DNA of 64,000 bases from Neocallimastix lanati (nom. inval.) (GCA_016946835.1 JACVTC010000051.1:1050101-1114100), one strand, 5' to 3'; shown: positions 12,976 to 29,072, counted from the stretch's first letter. Notes: generated by a model from the letters alone, not told the origin. Numbers and translations: made by a program.

Positions 12976-15532
12976 TATTAATTGTTAAAGTTTATCCATA
13001 TATTAATTATCCTTAAGAAATTGTACTACAATTAATAAACATAATAAATTCATAAAAATATGTAATTGTAGTTGTAAATAATTATAATTTATTTAGTTTT
13101 TATTATAATTTTGGTATAACTTTGGTATTATATTACAGAGTAATGAAAACATCCTTATATCAAACAAAATAATGCTAAGCTCAAATTAAAAATCGAAGAA
13201 AATACATAAAATATAACGAAATATAATTTTATAATTAAATTTAATTTTAATTAATATTATACATAATTAAATAATTTTTAACATGTTACAAAACAAAATT
13301 TATAATAAATTGATATATTTTTTTTTATATTTTATTAATATTATATTAAAATTAATATTTTATATATGAATGATGAATGTAACTAGTCTTTAATTTTGTT
13401 TTTACAGTACATAATGATGTAATATTCACAAATTTATAACAATTATAGTTTCGAATAAAAAAATATTATTTAATTTGTAATAAGCATTTCTAAAAATGCT
13501 GTTATAATCTAATTATATAAATCATAGGGATGTATTGTGAAATAATGTTTTAATATATAAAGTGGCGCATGTTAATAAACCGTTCATAGTAGAGTGGCTT
13601 AAATTATATTTGATAAATAAATAATAATATTTAAAATTTTAATAAATAATATTTAATAATATTTAATTATAGATATATTTTAATATTTTTTATTACAATA
13701 ATAATATATACTAATACTTAATTTTAAAGTTATATTTGAGTATATTTTATTTAAATAATAAAAAAATAATAATTTTAAAAATATTTTAATACTTTTGTTG
13801 AAATAATATTTAATAATATTTAAAATTAAATACTTATTCTAATATTTTTTGTAAAGATAATAATGAAATAATATTTAATTTTAAGTATATATTTTAATGA
13901 TTTTTGTTAAAATATTAATAATATTTAATAATATTTAATTATAAAGATATACCTTTATATTTTTAAAGTAGCCTAATTTAATAATGATTAATCATTTTAT
14001 GGAATTATTTTTTAAAATAGATTTAATTATTAATATATTATAAATTTGTATGACAGAATTTTCATTTAATCATTTCTCTGTCATTCGTAATTATTTATTA
14101 TTTAATTCAAAGTAATCATTTTATTATGTACATTTTAGTGAAAAGCACAATATTTAATAATTATAATAAGAAAAAACTTTTTTACATTATTAGATATCAC
14201 TATTACAATGAAAATTTTTTTGTCTGTTAAAATATTTTAATATTTACTTGTATTTTTTTTTTCTTTTAATAATATTTCATTTGTTGTTTGCTCTTTATTT
14301 TTTAATATAGAAAAAGAAGTAAAAGTAATTCAATTCTTTTATATAAGTTTTTATATTGAAAATTTGATAATTAAATTTTAGTTGAACAGAGAATGTTCCG
14401 TCTGCAAATATATCATTATATTTCGAAAATAATTTAACTTAAAATGGAGTTTGAAAAAAAATAATATTTATATGAATTTTTAATCCGAGATTTCATCAAA
14501 AGTTTATAGGTAGTTGCTTATTTATATTTTTTTATATTTGGGATTTAATAGTCTTTTATTTAGGACTTATAAATCCAATTTCTTGAGAAATTTTATTAAA
14601 TGTACGCTTTTGTTTTATATCAAAAGGAGCTAAACTTTTTTTAATTTCTTCTTTAAATTTATATTTCGCTATTGATGTAGATACTTTATATTATTTCTAT
14701 AATCCATATGGAGGTGAGGTTCGTTGCATATGAATTTTTTTCTAATTTATTTATTCACTTATTTTTGATTATTACTTTTTATTTCATGTTACTTTTTCAT
14801 TTATTATTATGTTCAAATTGGACAAATAATATTTATTTATTTTATTAATTCTGTGTTTTTTTTATTTTTTATTAAAATTAAAAGTATTCATGTATTTTAT
14901 ATATGAATAAATAAATAAAGATTAAAGTTCGCAATAATTGCGGCTATAAAAAAAAAAAAAAATTATATTATTTCTATTTCTATTTATTTATTTATTTACA
15001 ATTATTTAAAAAAAAAAATGTGGGGCGTTAAATTTATAATTAAAATTTTATTTATAAGCCATGTTCCTAAATGCAACACATTTATAAATCATATATTTAT
15101 AACCTAATCCTTTAAAATAAATAAACCTAACTAAATTTTATATTGCAAAATTAATATAAATAATTTTAAACTGATACATAATGTAAACAACATTGTAAAA
15201 AAATTTAAATGTATTTTACATCTCATTAACAATATATTAATTATATTAAATAATAATAATCTATAAATCTATATAATTTAATCAAAAAAAAATTAATAAA
15301 AAATTTTTAAATAATAATTTATAATTTATATAATTATAATTTATATAATTACAATATAAAATTTTTGAAGAAATTATTATTATTAAATTATTAATAATTA
15401 ATGAAATTTTCTTAAAAGTAATTTTAAAAGAAAAAAAAAAGTTTAACTATACATATATTTTAAATTTAATATTAAATTATATTTTGCTATTATTTATTCT
15501 AATTTTTATAGAAAAGATATATTTGCTAAAAG
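12976..15532. other. Long AT-rich intergenic stretch
   Basis: No gene recognised. There are scattered short relics of the GGCGCATG/GTGGCTTA type near 13561-13602 and a TGGGGCGTT...AAGCCATGTTCC stretch at 15020-15080 that resembles the ends of the MULE-type elements. The part next to 15533 should contain the promoter and 5' UTR of the delta-COP gene. Confidence 0.4.
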
Positions 15533-18500
15533 ATGGTAAACATAGTGAATAAAAATTTTATAAACAATATTTATTTCCTTTTTTTTTTCTAAATAATTAA
15601 ATAAAATAAACATTATAATTTTATTTATTTTATATAACAATAAAAATATTATGTATCATTAAGATTTAAAATTCATTTTATTTCTATTATAAAAATATTC
15701 GATTAATATTGGAATGAATAATTAATTTTTAATGTTATATTAATCAAATTTATATTGTTAATCATTGTATTTTATTATTATTATTATATAATTTTATTAT
15801 ATCAATTAGGTTGTTATATCTGCCTCTGTGTGTACAAAAACTGGAAAGGGTAATTCAAAAATACAATATTTATGAGATTTAATAATTAAAAAAAAAAGAG
15901 AAGTAAATACAGATTGTAAAAAATATATATAACGGAAATGCAAGTAAAACGTCAATTAGAATATGGATGATATTGATATAATTAAAAAATATTGCTATAT
16001 AAGTATATTTAAAAATAAACAAGCATGAATAATAAAAGATATCAAAATTGTAAATAAATTTCCAATCATTAATGAAATTTTGAAAATTAAAAAGAAGAAA
16101 ATAAAAAAATCGAAAACAAGCAAAATGACGTTTTGAAGATGATGGCTTTTTAGTATTCATATAATAAAATGGAGAAAAAAAATAATATTTATTTTAATAT
16201 ATTTTATATTGATGAAATAATAGAAAAAAAAAAAAATAAATAAAAAATAAATAAATAAATATTTGAAATATTGAGTAATATTTCAATTTTAAGAGTAATA
16301 TTAATATTAAACTACATCTAATAATTAATTTATAAATAAATAAAAAGTAATATATCATTATTATTAGTAATATATTTAATAAAATAAATTTAAAAAAAAA
16401 ATTGAGCTAAAATAATACAAATTAACTTTTTTATATATTTTGAAAGTAATTAGTTCAATCTATTTAAAATTAAATATCTAATATAAATAACGTTAACATT
16501 AATAACTATATAGCTATTCTTTCCCGTCAATTTATGGACATGTCTCGTTCCAGAATTGAAGGTCTTTTAGCTTCTTTTCCAAAATTGATTGATAATAATG
16601 AGCAACATACATTTGTTGAAACGGATTCTGTTCGTTATGTTTATCAACCACTTGAAGAACTTTTTATGGTATTGATTACAAATAAGAACTCCAATATTCT
16701 CCAAGATATAGAAACTTTAAATCTTTTTGTTAGAGCTATTTCAGATTATTGTCATACTATTAATACACATGAAATAGAAGAAATGGCATTTGAACTTTCT
16801 AGTGTATTTGATGAAATTGTTAATCTTGGTTATAGAGAATATGTTAGCATTCAACAACTTAGAACTATATCCGAAATGGAAAGTCACGAAGAAAAATTAG
16901 CAGCTGAAATTGAAAAGGTAACTAATAACAAATGGAAATTATTAAATAATATAAATAGTAATAATATGAATATTAAGAAATAAAAAGTCACAAATATTTA
17001 ATATTTTTTATATAATATTATATTATATTTTTATTAAATAATTTTATAATATTTTATTATTTTTATTTATAAATACAATAAAATAGAACAAAGAAAAGGA
17101 AGCTAAGGAATTACTTAATAGAAAAGCAAAATCGTTGGAAATGCAAAGAAAGGAAATGCAAAAAAAAATGGGATCTGGAGGAGGTATGGGATTCGGTAGT
17201 ATGGGATATAGTAACAGCGGGTTTGGAAGTAATAGTGGTTATGGAAATAATAATTATGGAAACAATGGTGGTTATGGTAATGATAGCTATGGTAATAGTA
17301 ACTATGGTAGTAACAATTATGGAAATAATAATAATTATGGTAATAACAACTATGGTAACAATGGTGGATTTGGTAATAACTCTGGATTTGGTAGTCAGAA
17401 CAATTACAATTCAGGAAATCAATATAATAATAATAAGTAGTTATTATTACATACTCTTTTAATAATATTTATTTATAACATATAAAATATATTAGTGTTT
17501 AATAATAAATTTTGTTAATATTGTTTATATAATAATTTTTATACATAATAATATAAGCCAACAACAAAATCAACCATTCCGTGGAAAGGGTATGCAATTA
17601 GGTCATAAAAACAATAACAATGTTAATGATTTAGTTTCTCAAATGCAAGATGAAGTTACTAACCAAGTTATGGCAGATCAAATGGTTGCAAGTAATAATG
17701 AACCAGCAACCCCAACAGAACCGTAATTATTAAATTATTTTAAATATAAATATATTTTATTATTTATTGTTTTAAATATATTTATACTTTTATTATTATT
17801 ATCATTATTATTTTCTTTTTCTTTTTTTTGTTTATAAAAACTTATTTTACTTTCATTTCCGAAAAACTAAATTTAATGATAATAGAGTTCATGCTATCAT
17901 ATCAGAGAAGATAAGCTTAGCTGCTTCTCATGATGGTGGTTTAGAAAACTTGGAAATTAAGGGTGATATGATATTAAGAATTATGGATCCAAATAGTACC
18001 CATTTAAGAATACAATTAAATAATTCATTCAACAGAAACTTCCAATTTAAGGTTATTTTTTATTTTTTTTTTTTATTTTATTATTTTTTTTTTTTTTCAA
18101 TTTGATAATTTTAATTAATAATCAGCAAATATTATTAAGTTTTATTTATAAATTTTATAAAATAATATTTATTTTAATTTATTATCATTATTATATATTC
18201 ATGTATTTATTTGATTTTATAATTATTTAAATAGACTCACCCACAAGTCGACAAAAGATTATTCAACTCTGAAAGTGTTATTGCTTTGAAGGATCCAAGT
18301 AAACCATTCCCAGTTGGTACTCCATTAGGTATATTAAAATGGAGATTCGCTACTAAGGATGAAAGTTTTATTCCTCTTTCAAGTAAGGAGAATTATCTTT
18401 TTTTTTTTTTTTTTTTTTTTTTTTGAGAATATAAATTAAAAATATATCTATAAATTTATACTATAATAAAAAAAATATATAAACATATTTATGTATTATT

Positions 18501-19216
18501 AATTATGAAATATATATTTTATAAATTATAATAATGTTATTAATATATTATTTTTATTTTTATTTAATTTTAAAATTATATAGTTAATTGCTGGCCAACT
18601 CCAAATGTTAATGGTGCATGTGATGTTAATATTGAATATGAACTTGAAGTTCCAAATATTACACTTAATAATGTTTCTATTATTATTCCATATCCGTAAA
18701 TATTTAATATAGATTTAGGTATTTTAAAAATATACATATTAAATAAATATATTTATATATTAAATATTCTTTAGTGGTATGGGATCTCCAGTTGTTAGTG
18801 AAGTTGATGGTTCCTATAATATTAATCAACAAAATCGTTATGTTGAATGGCAAATTCCAATTATTGATGCTGATAACCGTTCAGGTAGTATGGAATTCTC
18901 TGTTCAAGGAAATGATACTAGCTCATTCTTCCCAGTTCGTGTTAACTTTACTTCTAATCAATCGTTCTCTAATATAAATGTATGTTAATTTATTTCTATC
19001 ACTAATGTTTTTAATTTATATAATAATAAAAAAATATATTTATTATAATATATTATTATTATATTTTTTATGTGAAAATAATTTAATAAACTTTTATATT
19101 TAATATTAAATTTATTATATAATTAGATTGCTGATATTCAACATGTTGAAAATGGATCTTCAGTAAACTATTCACATGAAACTAGATTAATGCCTGATAA
19201 TTATATAATAATGTAA
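15533..19216 (+). CDS. RET2: Coatomer subunit delta (delta-COP)
   Basis: Ten exons: 15533-15535 (ATG only), 15810-15849, 16514-16917, 17087-17436, 17558-17722, 17886-18051, 18235-18382, 18584-18695, 18775-18979 and 19127-19216. Together 1683 bp, 560 residues, stop TAA. Residues 1-140 are the longin-like domain (VCTKTGKAILSRQF, SRSRIEGLLASFPKL, RYVYQPLEELFMVLITNKNS). A charged helix follows at about 150-177, then an unusual Gly/Asn/Tyr-rich tract at about 178-265. From about 321 to the end is the mu-homology domain (GGLENLEIKGDM, LKWRFATKDESFIPLS, INCWP, DVNIEYELE-type block). Known role: subunit of the COPI coat, acting on Golgi-to-ER vesicles and binding Arg/Trp cargo signals through the mu-homology domain. 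The low-complexity linker is longer than in animal delta-COP (511 residues). The isolated ATG exon is inferred from the next exon beginning VVISASVCTK directly after an acceptor. Confidence 0.94.
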
Positions 19217-19688
19217 TTATTCTGATAATATTAATTAGATATAGAAAGACATTTTTATTTTTATTATTATTATTATTTTTTTTTTTTAAAAAAAAAAAAT
19301 AAATAAATAAAAAATAAAAGTTATTAGTTAGTAACAATAGCATTAAATAAAACATTTAAAATATAATTAAATAAAAATTTATATATATATATATATTAAA
19401 AAAATTAGGAATAGTCATAATAATAATAAAAAGAAAATTACATATAAAAAAAAATGCAATAATTAAAAAAATAAAATAGATTAAAACAAATAAGAAAAAT
19501 CAATAAAAAATAAAATAATTAAATAATTTTAGAAAATGATTATTAAAATATATAATAAAATATACAATCATAAAATAAAATTAAATAAAATTAAATAAAA
19601 TTAAATAAAATTAAAAATAAATAATTAAAATATAAAATAATTAAAAATAATAAAAATAAAATGATAAATAAATAAAATAAAAGAAAAG

Positions 19689-19741
<53 letters not shown>

Positions 19742-20305
19742 AATACTTGTTTTTTCTTATAATTAATTAATATTTTATAACAAAAATAAGATTTATTATT
19801 GTAATATGAAATTTATTTAAAAGATCTAAAAATATATAAAAAACTATATATAATAGTTATAGTAAGGAATTTAGTGTTTATAATTATGTGTTAACTTTAT
19901 TAATATATTTTATGATGTTAAATATTGTAGTTTTGTGTTAAATTATATTGTACATTATACTACATCATTAAATGTAAAGTATTTTTATTGTATTATGTAG
20001 TGCAAAGTTGAATGCTACCAATAATATTAGATATTATTATAGAAAAATGACTATAAATAATATGTAATGACATATTTTTAAATGCAAAAGCAATTAAAAT
20101 AAATAAATAGACATATAATAAAATATAATTATCATTTTTGATTTAAGTGTCTCATTTACTCAATAATTCAACAATTTTTAATATCAAAATTCAATGTATT
20201 AAATATTAAACATTTATTAAATATTAAAATGTAGAAATATTAATAGTCACATTAAAATGTTTAAATCAGAAAAATCAACAACCATAAGTAGTTCTTTAAA
20301 AATTT
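19217..20305. other. AT-rich intergenic sequence
   Basis: Beginning as the delta-COP 3' UTR, this is almost pure A/T with a (TA)n run near 19706-19736. No gene or RNA structure seen. Confidence 0.45.
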
Positions 20306-20309
20306 TAAG

Positions 20310-20816
20310 ATGGTCAACAAAAACAACAACACAACAATGAATAATGCTACTGCGGAAGTAGAACTTCTAAATATTCAAACAAATACAATTAATAAATTTC
20401 ATATTCAAAATTTAAAATTACAAATGAAAACTTTCACAAATGGTATTCAGATTTGAAATTATTCATCGATTCCGAAGAATTAGGTGATTATGTATCAAAG
20501 AATATTAAATATATAATTACCAATAACGAAAAAAAAAAAAGTATGATAATCCCGTCAGGATTTAAATATTGAACAGTCTCAACGAATATACAAAAAGTCA
20601 CATTAAATAATTTCACAAATGTATATTTAATGATAAATGAATTAAATGAAAAATTTTTCAGAAACAGGCCTATCCAAACTATTTTAAATAGAAATGAAAA
20701 TAAAGAAATTGAAAATTGAAAATGATGACATTAAGATGTATTTAAATGATTTTAACTCCTTATTTACTATAATAATAAGGAAAAATTACAGAATAAGCCA
20801 GAACTGAGTGAAGAAA

Positions 20817-20820
<4 letters not shown>
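20310..20820 (+). pseudogene. Degraded copia-type gag
   Basis: Starts as MVNKNNNTTMNNATAEVELL and after a frame change reads NFHKWYSDLKLFIDSEELG, then further broken pieces such as MYLNDFNSLFT followed by LSEET. The order NF..W...L...L, then a conserved single-domain run, then YL..F..L, is that of the gag polyprotein of Ty1/copia elements (UBN2-like). There are several stops and at least two frame changes, no zinc knuckle, and no protease, integrase or RT downstream: a long poly(T) follows at 20821. A dead 5' fragment. The family call rests on weak motif memory. Confidence 0.45.
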
Positions 20821-20858
<38 letters not shown>

Positions 20859-20879
20859 ATTGTGAACTTTAAACTTATT

Positions 20880-21942
20880 TATTTATATATTTATTCAATT
20901 ATTAGTCACACAAATATTTTTTTATAAAAAAAATTGAAGTAGTCTCTAGTTTTCTCAAATTCATTTTCTTATAAGTCTTAGCCTTAATTGATTTTCCTGT
21001 CATATCTTTATCCTAGTAAAAGTTTATAATTTTTTTAATGGGGTGAGGGTGGGGGATTTATCTAACTTATGGGCTCAAATTTTACTTCCTTTATCTCATG
21101 CATGACGTCTACAATGTGATATCTCTCTAAGTAAAACAGAGAGATATAATACAATTCGATTTTTTCCATTTTTTAAAACACATTACCTGAGCAAATGCAC
21201 ATTTCACGGAAAGAGGAGGAATGTTAAGTTCTTCAGAAACACACTATAGTTTTGTAAAACTATTTGTATTAGAAAATCCTTCAATCCAGTATAATCCTGA
21301 ATTAACTAGTTTCTATGTACTTCTCTTTCTTTCTTTGCTTGATCCAAATAGAGATACATCATACGAAATTTATCAAATCATTATAGCAGAAAATTTCATT
21401 CGTTTATAAGTGTTTATTAGGGAAAAGAATATGAAGATTTTAAAAAAATCCTTTTATGGAGAAAAGAGCTTTTATAATTTTATATTCATTCTCTGTATGA
21501 TCAGTTTCAGTTCTAAATCATTTGAAAAATTATTTAATTCATTAACCATCCTTATCTTATTTAATAATAAATCTTATATACTGGAATAATCAATTAATTC
21601 AAATAATTTATAATGTGACAACACACATGGTTTAAATTAAATATTTTTAATATAATAAAGTATATTAATAGGGTACACCTTGGTAGGTATTGTAATTCGT
21701 TTTAGGTAGCTCTTGTCTTGAAAGGTATGGTTATTGTTATTAAGGAATTTTGAAACTTCCCATGTACTACTAAACTTGTGCATTTATTAATACCAAATTT
21801 CATTTCATTGTTCCTAGCCCACTCACTGGCTAATTTTAACAATTTCTTAAGTTGAGACCTTGTTGGAACACATAACACAATGTCATCTGCAATGTGACCT
21901 CCACAACAGCGTTTATCACCAATAGTTATTCCATATTTTTTT
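20880..21942 (-). pseudogene. Highly decayed LINE (non-LTR) reverse transcriptase copy A
   Basis: On the minus strand, 21942-21665 reads ITIGDKRCCGGHIADDIVLC...KFGINKCTSLVV, the RT catalytic region (F/IADD) and thumb. After a gap, 21400-21180 reads VNSGLYWIEGFSNTNSF and ELNIPPLSVKCAFAQ, the same connection region that in copy C reads INTGLFWCIGSFSKNG and DLSIPPIAGVCAALQIK. Several stops are present. The upstream (5') part is missing; copy B abuts it at 21943, ending in an A-rich tail, so copy B probably inserted into or next to copy A. The short plus-strand frame at 21221-21409 is its antisense shadow. Confidence 0.65.
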
Positions 21943-23280
21943 TTTTTGATTTAGAGAAAACTTTATTTAATTTATAATAATAATAATAAAATTACATGAT
22001 TTTAATGAAAAAAAAAATAAAATACATGAAATAAAATATTATATATTATAAAATTATAAAAGTGCGTTAGAGGGAATAGCTTCTAACTTTTCTCGTTCAT
22101 CGATGGTAACACCACATTCATTATTGCGAGTAATAATTTCAGTATTAGTGTTATCAAACGAATCTGTATCAGATCTTTCACCTGGAGGTGAAATCCATGC
22201 CTTATCATTTCGACGTCGACGCTCTCGGCAACGGTAGATTCAATAGATTCAACGGAATACCATTTCATCATCAATCTAAAAGATCGACAAATTAATGGTA
22301 TTATGTTTGTTAGAAACTCCACAATTCCCACAAAATACGGAACAGTCGACGAAGTTGAACTTTGTTTAAAAATATTGCCAACTAATTGTCTTTGTTCCTC
22401 ATCATTAACTTTAATTTTTTCATATATTGAATGCCCGCCAAGAAGAGCACTCAATATAAAATAATAAATATTATTATCTTAATCCTTTTCTGAATCTAAA
22501 GAAACATCCAAAGATTTTTGCTCAATTATCATAGCAAACTTCAAAAAGAGATCTTTAATAATAAATTTGGAATTTCTCCATGTACAAAAGCATTTTATTT
22601 GAAAAGAAGCACAAAAGCCAGCAATTGGAAATACTTGAAAATCACAAGATAAGACATAAACACTAACCGTTGAGTTCCTTTTAATATAATTTTTACATTT
22701 TTTCTTCTTTTCAATGTTAAGATAATTTTCCTTGTTCGAGGAGTCAGAATCAATACACCATAACAATGCTGTGTTAATTAAAGATTGTACATTCTTAGAA
22801 TTGTTTTTGTTTGATCCTAAAAGTGGAGCAAAATATAATGCTTTGCTAATAATATATGATTGAATAATAGTTCTTTTAAAAGTTATGGAACTTTATTGCT
22901 GGATAAAAAACTCGAGAATGAAAATAAGGATTTTCTAACTTTAATATTCATATAGGTGATAATAGGTTCAAGGGAAAGATCATTATTGAAGGGGATACCT
23001 AAGTAAATATACACAGATGCTTTAGGGATAGAATACATACCAAGGTGAAATGTAGGTTCTTCATAACTAGGATATGAAGCAAAATTTAAGGGTTTAATAA
23101 CCATTGTAGCACATTTATTGATACCAAAAGACATTTCATTTTTATTAGCCCAACAAAAACATGACGGAGTAGAGCCTTCATTTTTCTTTCACTAGACTCT
23201 ATGAGAACAATATCATCAGCAAAAAGACCACCACAACATTTTTTATTACCAATACTAACACCATATTTATCACAATTGTT
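21943..23280 (-). pseudogene. 5'-truncated LINE copy B, RT to C-terminus
   Basis: The minus strand begins within RT: YGVSIGNKKCCGGLFADDIV, where ADD is the RT catalytic pair, then FGINKCATMVIKPLNF and VYIYLGIPFNNDLSLEP (thumb). It continues in other frames through a connection region (NTALLWCIDSDSSNKENY-like) to a C-terminal part containing EEQRQL and VEFLTNIIPLI, also found in copy C. There are several frameshifts and an internal deletion of the Cys/His motif region, so it is dead. The 3' end is A-rich. 5' truncation plus an A-rich 3' end are usual for target-primed reverse transcription. Confidence 0.75.
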
Positions 23281-23434
23281 TAAAATATAATATTAGTTAC
23301 CATAAATTTTATAATAATAATAATTCTAAGTAATAAAATGAAAAATTTTAAAAGTAATTAAGATTTATGATGTGAAATGAAATCATTTCTTCCAAATAAA
23401 GATTAATAATATAAAAATAAAACTTTTAACATTA

Positions 23435-24945
23435 TTTATTATTTATTTATTTATTATTTATTTATTTATTATTTATTTATTTATTTATTATTATTTATTT
23501 ATTTATTTATTTATTTTTTTTTTTTTTTTATAGACAGGGAAGAGAATACACTTCCAAAACTTTATTAAATTTTATTTTAAAAAATACATTTAGGTGAAAA
23601 GTACATTTGAAATTAAAAATAAAAAATTAAAAAATAAAAAAATAAAAAAGCTCGAAAATACTATGTATTTCGGCAAGTTGTACTATGCGGGAATTTTTCC
23701 CTTCCTAACAAATAAAAAAGAAATAAAACCTAGAAGTAACATCTTTAAAATAGATAGTGTGGTGTCCACTAAACTCTCCCCGGATTCATCATTTATTGAA
23801 CTACTAGGGCAAGATTCATCCTTCGTAGAAATAGATGCTGATCCTGTATTATCATTATGCCTTATCAGTACGACGTCGACGCTCTTGGATAAGTTTGGTA
23901 TTTTGCAATACCTATCAAATAATAGCTCAAACGAACTACTTATGATAGGTATTGCACTTGTTAAGAATTCCACCAAGCCCACAATTTTTGGAACAGGTGA
24001 CTCAGATGAACCTATGAAAAGTAGTTCATTTAATTGTCTCTGTTCCCCACTATCGAAATATAGCTCATTTAAAACTAAAGTCCCACCAAGAAGGAACACG
24101 TATATATAATGATTGATATAATCTTCAAAATTAGAAATAGAGTCATAGGAAGAAAGAGGATTAAACGCTCTAATCTTCCTAAGGAATAAAACATAGAGAT
24201 CATCGATGAAATTTAAAGAATTCCATCTAAAAGATGCAAGAGCATCGCATTCAAAAATCCAATGTTCAAAAGATTGTTTATCTTCGCCACAATAGGGGCA
24301 AGACTTGGGACAATCTTCTGAAACTCTACCCATTCTAATAGCAATAGTAGTATTGTATTTATAACCACAGCGTAAACGTATAATCCACGAAAACCCTAAG
24401 TTGAATTTGGGATATTTTAAGCTAAGCATAATTATAGCTTTATTGTTTGAGAACTTATTACAATCGTAATTTTGACCTTTAATACCTTGAAATTTGGCAA
24501 TTGATTTCCAGTAACGTTCTAAAATATCGTCATATTTTTCACATTTATATTTTTTGATTTTTTTAATACAGTGTTCCAGATTCTTTAGTCCAGGAATAAT
24601 AATGCATTTTGGGAATAGATTTAATAAGATCCTTTATAATACAGTTTGATTTACTCCATTTTTCAAATAATTTAATCTGTAAGGCTGCGCAGACACCAGC
24701 AATAGGAGGAATGCTTAGATCTCGAGATAAAGCATAAGTACTCATAGTAGAATTATGTCTAATATAGTCATTGTCTTCTGAACTTGTTTTACCATTTTTA
24801 GAAAATGAGCCGATACACCAAAATAGACCAGTATTAATTAATGTTTGAATTATGGCCGTTCTAGATTTGTTTGAACCAAGTAAAGGAGAATAACAAATTA
24901 CTTTACTAATAACAAAAGATTGAAGAACTTTTTTTCTTGTATGCA
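23435..24945 (-). pseudogene. 5'-truncated LINE copy C with C-terminal CCHC motif and AAAT tail
   Basis: Read from 24945 downward: KKVLQSFVISKVICYSPLLG (RT thumb end), INTGLFWCIGSFSKNG, SRDLSIPPIAGVCAALQIK, a frame change near 24570, then ERYWKSIAKFQ and the Cys/His motif CPYCGEDKQSFEHWIFEC at 24305-24250, characteristic of the end of ORF2 of many LINEs. It then has EQRQL and VEFLTSAIPII as in copy B. The 3' end runs into an (AAAT)n tail at 23435-23530, the expected simple-repeat tail. The RT catalytic domain is missing. Better preserved than copies A and B, so probably younger. Confidence 0.78.
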
Positions 24946-25701
24946 ATAGGGATTTATTTATTTATTTAATTCCATTGTCAAGAAAGAAATATATCAATAA
25001 AGATCAAACTAACAGATAACAAAATAGGTACTTTCCATATAATTTCAAATTAAAAAAAAAATAAAAAATAAAAAATTAAAAAATTAAACTATTAATAGGT
25101 TTTTAATTAAAAAAATAATATATAAAAAAAAAATAATATGATAATAGCTTTAATCTTAATTTTCTAAAATATCATTTTATATATTTAATTTCATTAAGAT
25201 ATTTATAAATGGACCATACACAAAATTTTTATTTAAAGGTTATTTATATTATTTTATTAAATAATATATTTATTTATTTTTTTTCTAATATAAATGTATG
25301 TATTTTTACTAATCTTTTATATATACTTATTTAAATAAATAATTTAATTGAAATTATTTAAATAATTAAAATATTTTATAAATAAATTAAACAAAAATAA
25401 TATACTATTATACTTTTATTATTTTATTATATTTATGTTTTTAGACTTTCTTATTTTATTATAAAATTATGATCGAATTATATTATTTTGTTAAAATATG
25501 TTTCTCTTTTAATTAGATTATTTATAGTTCATTTTTAAATTATTTGTTAAACTAATTTATTATAAATTTAAGTGTAATCAAGTATTTTATTATTATATTT
25601 ATTACACTATTATTTTATTATATATTTATTGATAATTTTTATTGGATATATCATTATCTGTGTATATTAACATTTGTTAATATAAATCTGACACATTTCC
25701 C
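24946..25701. other. AT-rich intergenic sequence
   Basis: No gene recognised. A short A/T-rich junction (AGGGATTTATTTATTTATTT) lies at the truncated 5' end of LINE copy C; the rest is A/T-rich and includes the MetAP2 3' region. Confidence 0.4.
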
Positions 25702-27931
<2,230 letters not shown>

Positions 27932-28545
27932 TTTTACTAATAATTAAATTAAAAATGAAATGATGATTAATTTTTTTTGAAAAAATTTATTTTATATTAA
28001 AAAAATTTTTAAATTTTATTAATAATGTAACGTAAAATTATTAATTAGTAATACATTATTGATTGGATTGAAAATCCGATTTTAAATATGATTTTGTACA
28101 TGTATACAATCCTTCTTATTTATTCCTTTAAAAGAATTTTTAAAATTTTATTTGTAAAATTATATAAAACGAATTTTTTTTATTTAGTTTGTGGTTGATG
28201 AAAATGATAAAATATTAGAAATGAAAAAATTAATATATAATATTATTATTACATAAATAATATATTTTTAATATAATAAATATAATAATTAATATAATAA
28301 TAATTAATAGTTAGTAATTAATAATTTGTAAAAATTATTAATAATTAAATAAATAATAAATAATAAAAATAATTTCATAAAATATTTAATAATACAAATA
28401 TACAAATAATACTAAAATAAAGTAATAAATAAACACAACATAAAAGTAAAAATAAAAAGAAAAATAGAAAATTAAAAGATAATATTAATAATAAAATTGG
28501 AAATAAAGAATAGAATAAAAACATAAATAAATATTTAAAATAGAG

Positions 28546-29072
28546 ATGGTATTTTAGTTTGTTTTATATTATAAAAAATATATATTTATTATATATAAAC
28601 ATTGATATTAAAATTGCAAATATAATATTAATTGTTAAATTTTAATTAATTTCATAGGAAACAAAAACTGGTGGCAGTGTTTTTTTAATTTGTTCAATTA
28701 TTTTTTTCATATATTATACATTATGGGTTATAATATTGGTATATATATTTTAATAAATTTATTGATTAGATATTCATAATAATAAGAGATAATAAATACT
28801 TTAAAATAAATAATTTAATATTTATAATTGTATTTATACATATAAAAAATAAAATAAAATAATAGAAAAAAAAAAAAAATCTAATAATTATATTTAATAA
28901 AATATATTTATCATAATAGCCATTTGTCGATGAAGGACATATTATGAAATCATTTTTCCCAAGTTATGAATGGGCAATTGGTGTACCAGTTGTTTGTATT
29001 ATTGTTGGTGCTACAATTGTTTTTGTCTTTATAAGTTTAGTTATGATAACTTCTGATGTAAAAGAAAATTAA
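28546..29072 (+). CDS. DPM2: Dolichol-phosphate mannosyltransferase subunit 2 (DPM2)
   Basis: Three exons: 28546-28548 (ATG alone), 28658-28738 and 28920-29072. The protein is 78 residues (human 84), stop TAA. It has two hydrophobic segments (VFLICSIIFFIYYTLWVIIL and VPVVCIIVGATIVFVFISLV) separated by the family's short lumenal loop PFVDEGHIMKSFFPSYEWA, which aligns directly with the animal protein. Known role: small ER-membrane subunit that stabilises the dolichol-phosphate-mannose synthase and also associates with GPI-GnT; it supplies mannose donors for N-glycosylation, GPI anchors and O-mannosylation. The start is inferred: exon 2 begins ETKTGG directly after an acceptor, and an ATG immediately followed by a GTATTT donor lies 110 bp upstream. 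It is too short for most single-frame gene calls. Confidence 0.9.

Noticed and set aside
20860-21220. Hairpin ATCTCTC...GAGAGAT near 21120-21150 as a regulatory RNA
   Set aside because: Short stem inside a decayed LINE region, no further support.
21221-21409. 62-codon plus-strand frame as a small gene
   Set aside because: The opposite strand reads as the connection region of a LINE homologous to copies B and C, so this is an antisense shadow.
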